20,289 nt of DNA from the NCBI GenBank assembly GCA_934462775.1, contig CAKSIR010000029.1:1-20289 (forward strand), read 5' to 3'. Each line of letters starts with the position of its first letter. Position 1 is the first letter of the stretch. Both the position numbers and the translations under genes were made by a program. Shown here in pieces: positions 7,520-14,508 of the stretch. The stretch comes from an uncultured Ruminiclostridium sp. Its GTDB lineage: Bacteria; Bacillota; Clostridia; Oscillospirales; Ruminococcaceae. The notes below the pieces were generated by a model that saw only the letters and a program-made list of their open reading frames with translations, did no database searches and was not told the origin of the DNA.

Positions 7520-8050
7520 TCACAGCTTTTCCGCCAATTCGTCAAGCATAAGCAGCGCCTTCGTTTTTACCTCTCTGCCTGAATAAATGCCCTTGTCGGC
7601 ATATTTCTCAGCCTTTTCGGCAAACTTTGCCGCCTCCTTGAACTGTCCGTCCTGTTCCCTTTCCTTCGCAAGCGAGATGTAGGACATGGCAAGAATTGCA
7701 CAGCTTTCATCGTAAAACGCGCTGTTTTCAATGCTCATAGGTTCGGCTATTTCCGTTGCAAGGGAGTAATTTCCGACCTTATAGGCGTCCTTAGCCTTTA
7801 TCAGTATCGACACAATGCTGTCGTCAACAGGCTCTGACTGACTTCCGCCGTCGTCGGGAATCAGGTCCTTAATCGGGATTTCCAACACCTTTGCAAGATA
7901 TTGCAGCGTTTTTATGGACGGGCAGGCGCTTCCGCTTTCAATCTGACTCAGCATATTCCGCGTGATGAAATCCCCTACCACCTCTGACTGAGTCATCTTT
8001 TTTGCAAGGCGAGCCTCCTTTATTCTTTTGCCTAACTCTGCGCTGTTCAT
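7520..8050 (-). CDS. XRE-family transcriptional regulator with helical C-terminal domain
   Basis: This is a 176-residue protein. Residues 7-62 form a clear Cro/C1-type helix-turn-helix (LGKRIKEARLAKKMTQSEVV, then RNMLSQIESGSACPSIKTLQYLAKVLEI). Residues 80-176 are helical, with pairs such as AYKVGNYSLATEIAE and GQFKEAAKFAEKAEKYADKG that look like tetratricopeptide-type repeats, often used to sense a peptide or partner. AAGGGAG precedes the ATG. It is divergent from the NfeD-flotillin operon, and both promoters carry the same 15-bp palindrome. It is probably an autoregulated repressor of that operon (inference). Confidence 0.9.
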   Translation of the reverse strand: MNSAELGKRIKEARLAKKMTQSEVVGDFITRNMLSQIESGSACPSIKTLQYLAKVLEIPIKDLIPDDGGSQSEPVDDSIVSILIKAKDAYKVGNYSLATEIAEPMSIENSAFYDESCAILAMSYISLAKEREQDGQFKEAAKFAEKAEKYADKGIYSGREVKTKALLMLDELAEKL

Positions 8051-8070
8051 CTGCTCACTCCCTTCTTACA

Positions 8071-8085
8071 GTAAATATTATTTAC
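8071..8085 (-). promoter_or_regulatory. Candidate XRE operator, site 1 (XRE gene)
   Basis: On the minus strand this reads GTAAATAATATTTAC, a palindrome with 7-bp arms and a one-base centre. It starts 4 nt after the XRE -10 box and differs from site 2 at one base. Confidence 0.65.
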
Positions 8086-8089
8086 TTGT

Positions 8090-8118
8090 AGTTTAACACT
8101 TAACAAGGAAAAAATCAA
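8090..8118 (-). promoter_or_regulatory. Promoter of the XRE gene (extended -10)
   Basis: On the minus strand, TTGATT (8113-8118), 17 nt, then TAAACT (8090-8095) preceded by TGT. The -10 is imperfect, but its distance to the palindrome equals that in the divergent promoter, which supports the assignment. Confidence 0.58.
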
Positions 8119-8172
8119 CCCCTTTTTTGATATTTTTACGTTTTTTACAGATTATACAAAGGATAAGCCCAT

Positions 8173-8195
8173 AAATCGTCAGTTTGACGATTTTT
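8173..8195 (+). terminator. Hairpin with T tail between the divergent promoters
   Basis: An 8-bp stem AAATCGTC/GACGATTT (8173-8180 with 8186-8193) with loop AGTTT continues in T residues. It lies upstream of the NfeD promoter and downstream of no plus-strand gene. It may insulate that promoter, or it may be a structured operator. Confidence 0.4.
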
Positions 8196-8215
8196 CAGTT
8201 TTGAATAGAAATATA

Positions 8216-8243
8216 TTGACTTTTGAGCAAATTGTGGTATAAT
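8216..8243 (+). promoter_or_regulatory. Promoter of the NfeD-flotillin operon (extended -10)
   Basis: TTGACT (8216-8221), 16 nt, then TATAAT (8238-8243), preceded by TGG. Confidence 0.75.
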
Positions 8244-8247
8244 CAAG

Positions 8248-8262
8248 GTAAATGATATTTAC
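8248..8262 (+). promoter_or_regulatory. Candidate XRE operator, site 2 (NfeD-flotillin)
   Basis: GTAAATGATATTTAC is identical at 14 of 15 bases to site 1 and starts 4 nt after the -10. Bound protein would block the transcription start region. Confidence 0.65.
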
Positions 8263-8287
8263 AGAACGTAACAGAAGGAGTGATTAT

Positions 8288-8953
8288 ATGGAATGGTTCA
8301 CGTCTTGGTGGGAAACTCTCGCAGTTGCAGAGCAGGTGTTATATTGTATAGCAATTCCCGCAACATTGATACTGATTATTCAGACAATTCTTCTTTGCGT
8401 GGGCTTCGGCAACAGCGGCGAGGGCGTTAATTTCAGCGACACCTCGGGAATGGACGGATTTGACGGGGATTTATCCGGCAATATGACAGCTGACTCCCCA
8501 GGCGGCGACATACATTATACAGACGGCTCGAACCCGGGCGATTTCAGCACAATGCAGCTGTTCACGGTGCAGGGCGTTATTGCTTTTCTGTGCGTATTCA
8601 GCTGGACATCGCTGGTATGCATCAACGGTGGTCTGCACATTGCCCTTTCAATGCTGGCAGGCGCGGCGCTTGGCTTTTGCGCAATGTTCGGTGTTGCAAA
8701 AATAATCCAGCTTTCCGCAAAACTTGCTCAAAACGGCAATATAAATATAAAGAATCTTCTCGGTCAGTCGGGAACGGTTTACATACCGATCCCGCCGAAA
8801 AATCAGGGAAAGGGCAAGGTAAACATTACCGCGGGAGAACGCTTTCTGGAATATGACGCAATCTCCGACAGCGAGGAAGCCCTCCCCAGCAACGTCTCTG
8901 TAAGAGTGGTTGACATTCGCGGAGGAACACTTGTGGTTGAAAAAGCTGAATAA
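8288..8953 (+). CDS. NfeD-like membrane protein (YuaF type)
   Basis: This is a 221-residue protein. Membrane helices are at about 16-40, 91-112 and 115-140, with a Gly/Asp-rich loop at 41-88. A C-terminal domain (about 155-221) starts at NLLGQSGTVYIPIPPKNQGK and ends in VRVVDIRGGTLVVEK, the strand pattern of the NfeD OB-fold. NfeD proteins are encoded beside flotillins and work with them in membrane organisation; B. subtilis YuaF-FloT is the known example. AGAAGGAG lies 7 nt before the ATG at 8288. The frame could start at 8252, but that ATG has no SD and lies inside the operator. Flotillin follows 35 nt later. Confidence 0.85.
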   Translation: MEWFTSWWETLAVAEQVLYCIAIPATLILIIQTILLCVGFGNSGEGVNFSDTSGMDGFDGDLSGNMTADSPGGDIHYTDGSNPGDFSTMQLFTVQGVIAFLCVFSWTSLVCINGGLHIALSMLAGAALGFCAMFGVAKIIQLSAKLAQNGNINIKNLLGQSGTVYIPIPPKNQGKGKVNITAGERFLEYDAISDSEEALPSNVSVRVVDIRGGTLVVEKAE

Positions 8954-8988
8954 TCAGCACAAAACATAATATTACGGAGGAAATTAAC

Positions 8989-10386
8989 ATGGACCCAATT
9001 ATTTTGATTGCGATATGCGTAGGCGCAGTTATTCTGTTCGCCCTTATCGCAGGAATTCTCTCTCGCTACCGCAAATGCCCGTCAGACAAGGTACTGGTTA
9101 TTTACGGTAAGGTCGGCAGCGACAAAAACGGTCAGGCAAGAAGCGCAAGATGTATCCACGGCGGCGCGGCATTTATTCTGCCGATTCTCCAGTCGTATCA
9201 GTATCTTGACTTAACGCCTATCTCAATTAACGTTGACCTGAAAAACGCTCTTTCCAAGCAGAATATCCGTGTTGACGTACCGTCAAGATTCACAGTCGGC
9301 ATCTCAACCGAACCCGGCATTATGCAGAACGCCGCCGAGCGTCTGTTAGGACTTCGCCTTAACGAAATCCAGGAGCTTGCAAAGGATATTATCTTCGGTC
9401 AGCTCCGTCTTGTAATTGCAACAATGGAAATCGAGGAAATCAACACAGACCGTGACAAGTTCCTCGTTGCCGTTTCAAACAACGTTGAAATAGAGCTTAA
9501 GAAAATCGGTCTGCGCCTTATCAACGTAAACGTAACCGATATTAACGACGAGTCGGGATATATCGACGCTCTCGGTAAAGAAGCTGCCGCAAAGGCAATC
9601 AACGACGCCAAGAAGTCCGTTGCAGAAAAGGACAGAGATGGTGAAATCGGCCAGGCAAACGCACGCCGCGACCAGCGTATCCAGGTTGCAGCAGCAAACG
9701 CAACAGCTATTCAGGGTGAAAACACGGCTAAGGTAGAGGTTGCACAGTCTGAGGCGGCAAGACGTGAAAAGGAAGCCGAAGCCCTCAAGCTTGCAACAGC
9801 GGCAGAAGCCGTTCAGGCAGCAAAGGCAAAGGAAGAAGCCTACGCAGCGCAGAAAATCGCCGAAGAAACCCGTGCACAGCTTGAAAGAGCAACCCAGCAG
9901 GCTGATATTATCGTAAAGGCCGAAATCGCAAAGCAGCAGGCTGAAATCGCAGCCGAAGCCGAGGCTGAGGTTCTCCGCCGCAAGGCAAAGGGTGAAGCTG
10001 ACGCTATCTTCGCTAAAATGGAGGCTCAGGCAAACGGTACTAAGGAGCTGCTCATGAAGCAGGCAGAAGGTATGCAGGAGCTTGTTAATGCAGCAGGCGG
10101 TGAAGCTGACAGCGCAGTTAAGCTTATGGTTGCCGACAAGCTTGAAGAGCTTATGCGTATTCAGGTTGACGCAGTTAAGAATATCAAGATTGACAAGGTT
10201 ACAGTTTGGGATTCAGGCGCTAACGGCGACGGCAAATCCTCGACAGCAAACTTTATCAGCGGCATGATGAAGGCGGTTCCTCCGCTGAACGAGGTGTTCA
10301 AGCAGGCAGGAATGGAGCTTCCAAGCTTCTTGGGAACAGAGAACGCTGAAGAAGCCTCAAAGGACAACACAACCGAAACATTATAA
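8989..10386 (+). CDS. floT: Flotillin-like SPFH/Band 7 protein
   Basis: This is a 465-residue protein. An N-terminal hydrophobic hairpin (about 3-25) anchors it to the membrane. The SPFH domain covers about 30-200, with YRKCPSDKVLVIYGKVG near its start. A long Ala/Glu-rich coiled coil follows (about 200-345, with repeated AEA and EAE triplets), then a tail ending near residue 465. Flotillins assemble into membrane microdomains that affect fluidity and the activity of membrane proteins. GGAGG lies 8 nt before the ATG. It is second in the operon after the NfeD gene and probably controlled by the XRE regulator. The symbol follows the B. subtilis counterpart and is an inference from family and context. 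Confidence 0.88.
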   Translation: MDPIILIAICVGAVILFALIAGILSRYRKCPSDKVLVIYGKVGSDKNGQARSARCIHGGAAFILPILQSYQYLDLTPISINVDLKNALSKQNIRVDVPSRFTVGISTEPGIMQNAAERLLGLRLNEIQELAKDIIFGQLRLVIATMEIEEINTDRDKFLVAVSNNVEIELKKIGLRLINVNVTDINDESGYIDALGKEAAAKAINDAKKSVAEKDRDGEIGQANARRDQRIQVAAANATAIQGENTAKVEVAQSEAARREKEAEALKLATAAEAVQAAKAKEEAYAAQKIAEETRAQLERATQQADIIVKAEIAKQQAEIAAEAEAEVLRRKAKGEADAIFAKMEAQANGTKELLMKQAEGMQELVNAAGGEADSAVKLMVADKLEELMRIQVDAVKNIKIDKVTVWDSGANGDGKSSTANFISGMMKAVPPLNEVFKQAGMELPSFLGTENAEEASKDNTTETL

Positions 10387-10391
10387 TAAAA

Positions 10392-10421
10392 AGGCTCGGA
10401 TTTCTCCGAGCCTCAGTTTTT
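10392..10421 (+). terminator. Terminator of the NfeD-flotillin operon
   Basis: A 9-bp stem AGGCTCGGA/TCCGAGCCT with loop TTTC is followed by CAG and five T. It is nearly identical, in reverse orientation, to the hairpin at 16155-16174. Confidence 0.75.
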
Positions 10422-10434
10422 CGACACGCTGAAA
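10417..10434 (-). repeat. 18-bp motif TTTCAGCGTGTCGAAAAA, copy 2
   Basis: The exact reverse complement of 7490-7507, placed right after the hairpin that ends the copper ATPase gene on the minus strand. Confidence 0.7.
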
Positions 10435-10462
10435 CACCCATTATCTCCGACAATGGGTGTTT
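10432..10462 (-). terminator. Terminator hairpin of the copper ATPase gene
   Basis: An 11-bp perfect stem AAACACCCATT/AATGGGTGTTT (10432-10442 with 10452-10462) has a 9-nt loop and lies 11 nt after the copA stop. The usual T tract is replaced by TTT followed by the 18-bp motif. Confidence 0.7.
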
Positions 10463-10472
10463 CATTATATCC

Positions 10473-10679
10473 TTATGAAATTTTAACTACCTTATAGCCT
10501 GCGTCCTTTACAGCCTTTTTCAGCGTTTCATCGCTTACATCTCCGCTGATTTCACAATACGCTGTTTTCTTTTCAAGGCTTACCTCGGCGGTTACACCGT
10601 CAATGCTGTTAAGCGCCTTTGAAACGTGCGCCTGACAGTTTTTGCACATCATGCCTTCAATTACGATTTCCTTTTTCAT
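10473..10679 (-). CDS. Possible separate CopZ-like copper chaperone from an internal start
   Basis: Within copA and in the same frame, ATG 10679 begins MKKEIVIEGMMCKNCQAHVS, a full 68-residue HMA domain of the size of free CopZ. AAAGGAG (10686-10692) lies 6 nt upstream, as good as any start in the window. The sequence before it (VPTVAAEETIKENG) looks like a flexible linker. Either a former copZ fused to copA when its stop was lost, or the gene makes both the fusion and a free chaperone. Only the sequence signal is seen; use of the start is inferred. Confidence 0.45.
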   Translation of the reverse strand: MKKEIVIEGMMCKNCQAHVSKALNSIDGVTAEVSLEKKTAYCEISGDVSDETLKKAVKDAGYKVVKIS

Positions 10680-12974
10680 ACCGTTCTCCTTTATTGTTTC
10701 CTCTGCCGCGACGGTTGGTACATCGGGCTTTTTATACCTGAAAAACTTAAGTCTGAGCGCGTTTGTAACAACGCAAACCGAGCTTAGGCTCATTGCCGCT
10801 GCCGCAAGCATCGGATTAAGGGTCCAGCCCCAAAGGCTGAAGAATACGCCTGCCGCAACGGGGATTCCCACGCTGTTGTAGAAGAACGCCCAGAAAAGGT
10901 TCTCCTTTATATTTCGGATTACCGCCTTGCTTAGAGATATTGCGCCCGCAACGTCCATCGGGTCGTTTTTTAACAGCACAATATCAGCCGATTCAATGGC
11001 AATGTCCGTGCCTGCGCCGATTGCAATTCCCACGTCCGCTCTTGCAAGAGCAGGCGCGTCGTTGATTCCGTCGCCCACCATGGCAACGCATAAGCCTTGC
11101 TTTTGCAGCTCGGCAACGTGCTTTTCCTTATCCTGCGGCATTACCTCCGCAATTACCTTGTCAATTCCCAGCGATGAAGCAACCGCTCTTGCAGTCTTTT
11201 CGTTGTCGCCGCTGAGCATTATTACCTGCGCGCCAAGGCGCTTAAGCTCCTTTACTGCCGCCGCGCCGGTGGGCTTTACAGTGTCGCCTGCGGCAATAAT
11301 GCCAATAACGCTGCCGCCCTCCGCAATATACATAGGCGTTGCGCCTTTTTCGGCGAATTCCTCCGCCTTATGCTCATAGCCTGCCGTATCAACGCCGCTT
11401 TCCTGCATAAACTTCAGGTTGCCTGCATAGCATATTTCGCCGTCAATCCTGCCGCTGATTCCCCTGCCGAAAACTGCGTTGAATTCCGCTGTATCTGCTG
11501 CCGGAATGCCCTTTTCCTCTGCATAGGAAACAATGGCTTCAGCAAGCGGATGCTCGGATTTTTTTTCAAGTCCTGCCGCAATTTCGAGCAGGTGACGCTC
11601 GTCAGATGAGGCAATGCCAACGACCTTTGTTTTACCCTCGGTAATGGTGCCGGTCTTGTCCATTACCACCGCGTTTATCTTGTGAGCGGTTTCAAGCGCT
11701 TCGGCGGATTTGATAAGAATACCGTTTTCAGCGCCTTTTCCTGTTCCCACCATTATTGCGACAGGGGTTGCAAGTCCGAGCGCGCAGGGACAGGAAATAA
11801 CCAGTACGGCAATCGCCACGGAGAGAGCAAACTCAAAGCTTTCCCCCACCAGCAGCCACACAACTGCCGCCGCAAGGGCAATGCAGATAACCACAGGCAC
11901 GAACACCCCTGCGATTTTGTCGGCAAGCTTGGCAATAGGCGCTTTTGAACCTGTTGCGTCCTCCACAAGGCTGATAATCTGAGCAAGAGTAGTGTCAGCG
12001 CCTACTCTTTCCGCTTTCATTCTGAAATAGCCCGATTTGTTTGTTGTGGCGGCAATAATCTTGTCGCCGCTCTTCTTTTCAACAGGAACGCTCTCGCCTG
12101 TAACCGCCGACTGATCCATTGTTCCGCTGCCGTCAATCAGCGTTCCGTCAACAGGAGCGCTCATGCCCGGCTTAATAATCACAATATCGCCGACAGCGAT
12201 TTCCTCGGCAGGTATTTCCGTTTCAGCGCCGCCGCGCTCAACAAGCGCCGTCTTAGGCGCAAGATTCATCAGCTTTTCGATTGCCTCGGAGGTCTTTCCC
12301 TTTGCCCTTGTTTCAAGGAATTTGCCAAGAGTAATAAGCGTGAGAATCGTTCCCGCGCTTTCAAAATAAAGATTCATTCCGAATTCGTGCGCACCGTGAA
12401 TGTCCCCCTGTCCAAGCAGCGCGCCGATTTTATATATCGTGTAAACGCCGTAAACAACCGCAGCCGACGAGCCAATGGCAATAAGTGAATCCATGTTCGG
12501 CGAACCGTGAAACAGGCTTTTAAAGCCGTTTTCATAATACTTGCGGTTGATGAACATTATCGGCAGGGTCAGCAGGAACTGCGTAAACGCAAAGGCTGAT
12601 ATGTTCTCATGTCCTGCCATAAACGGCGGCACGGGAAGCCCCGCCATTGAGCCCATCGAAATATAAAAAAGCGGTATCAAAAACGCAAACGATACGATCA
12701 GCCGCACTTTCATAGAGTGAAGCTCCTTTGCGCGCTGCGCGGAGGCGGATGCGCTTTTCTTCTGAGCGCCGTGCCTTTTCGCGGTGTAGCCTGCGTTTTC
12801 CACTGCCTTTATAATGTCGTTTTCGCTGATGTTCTCATATTCGACCTGCATTGAATTTGCAAGCAGATTAACGCTTACGCTTTTAACGCCGTCCAGCTTT
12901 GCAACAGCCTTTTCAACGTGTGCCTGACAGGCGGCGCAGGTCATTCCGCCAACATCGAATTTCTCCTTGTTCAT
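10473..12974 (-). CDS. copA: Copper-exporting P1B-type ATPase with N- and C-terminal HMA domains
   Basis: This 833-residue pump moves Cu(I) (or Ag(I)) out of the cytoplasm using ATP. In order: an N-terminal heavy-metal-associated domain with GGMTCAAC (Cys13, Cys16); a pair of extra N-terminal helices and the transmembrane core; the actuator motif TGES near 290; the metal-channel motif CPC near 395; the phosphorylation site DKTGT near 437; HP (SEHPLAEA) near 480; GDGINDAPA near 633; then the last two helices. Unusually, a second complete HMA domain (about 766-833, with MMCKNC) is joined at the C-terminus. The start has GAGGAG about 9 nt upstream. The promoter carries a cop-box-like site. No copper regulator gene is in the window. 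Confidence 0.96.
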   Translation of the reverse strand: MNKEKFDVGGMTCAACQAHVEKAVAKLDGVKSVSVNLLANSMQVEYENISENDIIKAVENAGYTAKRHGAQKKSASASAQRAKELHSMKVRLIVSFAFLIPLFYISMGSMAGLPVPPFMAGHENISAFAFTQFLLTLPIMFINRKYYENGFKSLFHGSPNMDSLIAIGSSAAVVYGVYTIYKIGALLGQGDIHGAHEFGMNLYFESAGTILTLITLGKFLETRAKGKTSEAIEKLMNLAPKTALVERGGAETEIPAEEIAVGDIVIIKPGMSAPVDGTLIDGSGTMDQSAVTGESVPVEKKSGDKIIAATTNKSGYFRMKAERVGADTTLAQIISLVEDATGSKAPIAKLADKIAGVFVPVVICIALAAAVVWLLVGESFEFALSVAIAVLVISCPCALGLATPVAIMVGTGKGAENGILIKSAEALETAHKINAVVMDKTGTITEGKTKVVGIASSDERHLLEIAAGLEKKSEHPLAEAIVSYAEEKGIPAADTAEFNAVFGRGISGRIDGEICYAGNLKFMQESGVDTAGYEHKAEEFAEKGATPMYIAEGGSVIGIIAAGDTVKPTGAAAVKELKRLGAQVIMLSGDNEKTARAVASSLGIDKVIAEVMPQDKEKHVAELQKQGLCVAMVGDGINDAPALARADVGIAIGAGTDIAIESADIVLLKNDPMDVAGAISLSKAVIRNIKENLFWAFFYNSVGIPVAAGVFFSLWGWTLNPMLAAAAMSLSSVCVVTNALRLKFFRYKKPDVPTVAAEETIKENGMKKEIVIEGMMCKNCQAHVSKALNSIDGVTAEVSLEKKTAYCEISGDVSDETLKKAVKDAGYKVVKIS

Positions 12975-13007
12975 GTTTTGCGTTCTCCTCTTTCTGTCTT
13001 TATTAAA

Positions 13008-13036
13008 AATATACCATTTAAGTATACAATTGTCAA
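13008..13036 (-). promoter_or_regulatory. Promoter of the copper ATPase gene (extended -10)
   Basis: On the minus strand, TTGACA (13031-13036), 17 nt, then TATATT (13008-13013), preceded by TGG. Confidence 0.78.
13025..13034 (-). promoter_or_regulatory. Candidate cop box (CopY-type operator)
   Basis: On the minus strand this reads GACAATTGTA, matching the KACANNTGTA cop-box consensus of CopY-type copper repressors. It overlaps the copA -35, a good place for repression. Half of the match is shared with TTGACA, so chance cannot be excluded. No copY gene is in the window. Confidence 0.42.
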
Positions 13037-13043
13037 GGGTGTA

Positions 13044-13072
13044 TTGAAATTTTTCCCATTATGTGTTATACT
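13044..13072 (+). promoter_or_regulatory. Promoter of the pseudo-receiver operon (extended -10)
   Basis: TTGAAA (13044-13049), 17 nt, then TATACT (13067-13072), preceded by TGT. Its -35 lies 7 nt from the divergent copA -35, so one bound regulator could affect both. Confidence 0.7.
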
Positions 13073-13129
13073 ATTAAATTGTGAAGATATTCCCATTTCA
13101 TATAACGTAGATAGGAATAGGAGCGCATT

Positions 13130-13666
13130 ATGTACACAATCCTTGCAGTGACGAACGATGAAAAACAGCTAAAAACAATAAAGGATACGTTCGATTCGGA
13201 AAAATACCGCATTGTATTCTGCGACAACGGAATAACCGCAATCGAGGCGGTTAAAATAAAGCCCTTTGACCTAATGATAATCACCCAGAAAATGGACTAC
13301 ATTGACGGCGGAAACACGCTACGTCAGATTCGCAGAGTCAGGGACAGCGATTCCTGCCCTACGATAATGCTGATGAAGGACATGGATAAAAACACGCTTG
13401 AAAACTACATGAGTCTTGGAATAGCGGACTTTGTTAAGCTGCCTGCCGATTCAAAGGACCTGCGGACAAAGGCGGAGTTTGTACTGGAAAGCTGGCGCAG
13501 CCACACGGACAATCTGCGCGATTACCGCGATTTTATCGAGCGCCGCAGATTTGTTTTCAATGGCGATGAAGCGGACAATATTTCCGAATTTATTGAAAAT
13601 CAGCTTGACAACGACCTTTTGGCACAGCTTAAGGAAATTATGATGGAGGACGGCAATGAAGAGTGA
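13130..13666 (+). CDS. Degenerate response-regulator receiver (pseudo-receiver) protein
   Basis: This is a 178-residue protein. Residues 1-120 keep the alternating strand-helix layout of a CheY-like receiver: YTILAVTNDEKQL, then FDLMIITQKMDYIDGG, then PTIMLMKDMD, then IADFVKLPAD. The conserved lysine (Lys103) and an acidic pair near Asp10/Glu11 remain. The phospho-acceptor aspartate is threonine (Thr52), and the switch Thr/Ser is methionine (Met82). It is unlikely to be phosphorylated in the usual way. Residues 120-178 are a helical, charged tail without a recognised DNA-binding domain. GGAG lies 6 nt before the ATG. It overlaps the next gene by 11 nt, so the two are probably coupled. Confidence 0.82.
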   Translation: MYTILAVTNDEKQLKTIKDTFDSEKYRIVFCDNGITAIEAVKIKPFDLMIITQKMDYIDGGNTLRQIRRVRDSDSCPTIMLMKDMDKNTLENYMSLGIADFVKLPADSKDLRTKAEFVLESWRSHTDNLRDYRDFIERRRFVFNGDEADNISEFIENQLDNDLLAQLKEIMMEDGNEE

Positions 13667-14027
13667 AATCAAGGAATACAAGGCGCTTGTGAAGAAAACC
13701 CTTGACGACGATTCAAAGGAAACCGACTGGCGGCAGCTTGTGGAGGACATGACTGCCCGAATAGGCTTTTATCAGCACGAAAGACTGGTACATCTTATTG
13801 TAACCATGACCTTTGCGATTATGACAGTGCTTTGCCTTGTATTTTCGGGCGGCGCGCCAAATCTGATAATGCTCCTTGGCGGGCTTTTCCTGCTGCTTGA
13901 AATTCCGTACGTCCTGCATTATTACTTCCTGGAAAACTCGGTGCAGGAGCTTTATACCCTTTACTACAAGGCAAAAGAAAAGCTCCGGACAGTTGAATCC
14001 GAAGCTAATCTACATAAAGGTATGTAA
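13656..14027 (+). CDS. Two-helix membrane protein coupled to the pseudo-receiver
   Basis: This is a 123-residue protein of no recognised family. A charged N-terminal region (1-42) is followed by membrane helices at about 44-64 and 69-92, separated by a tight GGAPN turn, then a helical cytoplasmic tail (95-123). Both ends should be cytoplasmic. The ATG lies inside the last codons of the pseudo-receiver gene, with GGAGG 6 nt upstream. The pairing suggests that the soluble receiver docks on this membrane protein (inference). Its 3' end overlaps the converging hypothetical gene by 23 nt, with no terminator between. Confidence 0.72.
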   Translation: MKSEIKEYKALVKKTLDDDSKETDWRQLVEDMTARIGFYQHERLVHLIVTMTFAIMTVLCLVFSGGAPNLIMLLGGLFLLLEIPYVLHYYFLENSVQELYTLYYKAKEKLRTVESEANLHKGM

Positions 14028-14403
14028 TTTCGCGGTTTTTGTACTTTGCGTATTCTAAAACCGGAAAGGTTTTGTTTCTCGGCACTACCGCAACAACGTT
14101 GCTGCTCATGTCAATAAGCTTTTTTCTGCTTATATCAAGTCCGTTCTCAATAGGGTGCTTACTGAGATACCTTACCCTTGAGCAATCCTCAAGCACCTTA
14201 AAATACTGCTCCTGATTGTCAAGACACCACTTTATAGGCTGCTCCTCGGAGGGCAGCAGACAGTTAAGCTCAATTTCCGAATCAGTTATCATCCGCGCGG
14301 TGATAATCTCTGCCGCCCACAGCTCTGTGCCCTGCTCGCAGGTGGAAAAAAACTTCTTTACTCCGTTGATGAACTGCTGGTTTATAAGCTGGGTGAGCTG
14401 CAT
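14005..14403 (-). CDS. Hypothetical protein of unknown family, start uncertain
   Basis: From the first ATG this gives 132 residues, beginning MQLTQLINQQFINGVKKFFS, with no membrane helix or signal. Mixed hydrophobic strands (SEIELNCLLP, NVVAVVPRNK, REITYLYVD) suggest an alpha/beta fold such as a small PilZ-like or flagellar-brake-like domain, but no diagnostic motif is visible and I do not assign one. The ATG has no SD. The frame stays open for 35 more codons upstream, with coding-like content, to a strong SD next to an ATA codon. It converges on the two-TM protein gene. Confidence 0.6.
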   Translation of the reverse strand: MQLTQLINQQFINGVKKFFSTCEQGTELWAAEIITARMITDSEIELNCLLPSEEQPIKWCLDNQEQYFKVLEDCSRVRYLSKHPIENGLDISRKKLIDMSSNVVAVVPRNKTFPVLEYAKYKNREITYLYVD

Positions 14404-14508
14404 TTTCAGCTTTATGCAAGACGGACTTGTGTAGTCAAGCCCAAAGCTGAATTCGTTGATGTCAATTCCGAAAAAAGTACAGGATTTTATTTTTTCCGCC
14501 CCCCTTTT
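14404..14508 (-). other. In-frame upstream extension of the hypothetical gene, ATA at 14490
   Basis: In frame with the ATG at 14403, codons run back without a stop to TAA at 14511. They include FFGIDINEFSFGLDYTSPSC, which looks like protein. No ATG, GTG or TTG occurs. An ATA at 14488-14490 lies 8 nt after a GGGGGG tract (14499-14504), the distance expected for an SD. This could be a rare AUA start, a mutated ATG, or a length error in the G6/A6 homopolymers. Confidence 0.45.

Noticed and set aside
8252..8287. ATG at 8252 as the start of the NfeD-like protein
   Set aside because: It lies within the candidate operator, has no SD and adds a charged segment not needed by the fold. The ATG at 8288 has AGAAGGAG.
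7490..10434. Inverted 18-bp copies as ends of a transposon
   Set aside because: No transposase or target duplication lies between or beside them, and each copy follows a terminator stem, which explains its place better.
10640..10700. Programmed frameshift releasing a copper-binding domain, as in E. coli copA
   Set aside because: No slippery run with a nearby stop in another frame was seen at the domain border. An internal SD and ATG explain the junction better.
10927..11379. Plus-strand frame of 150 codons opposite the copper ATPase
   Set aside because: It lies antisense to conserved P-type ATPase motifs (GDGINDAPA region) and is rich in Ala, Ser and Pro as expected of a reverse-frame shadow.
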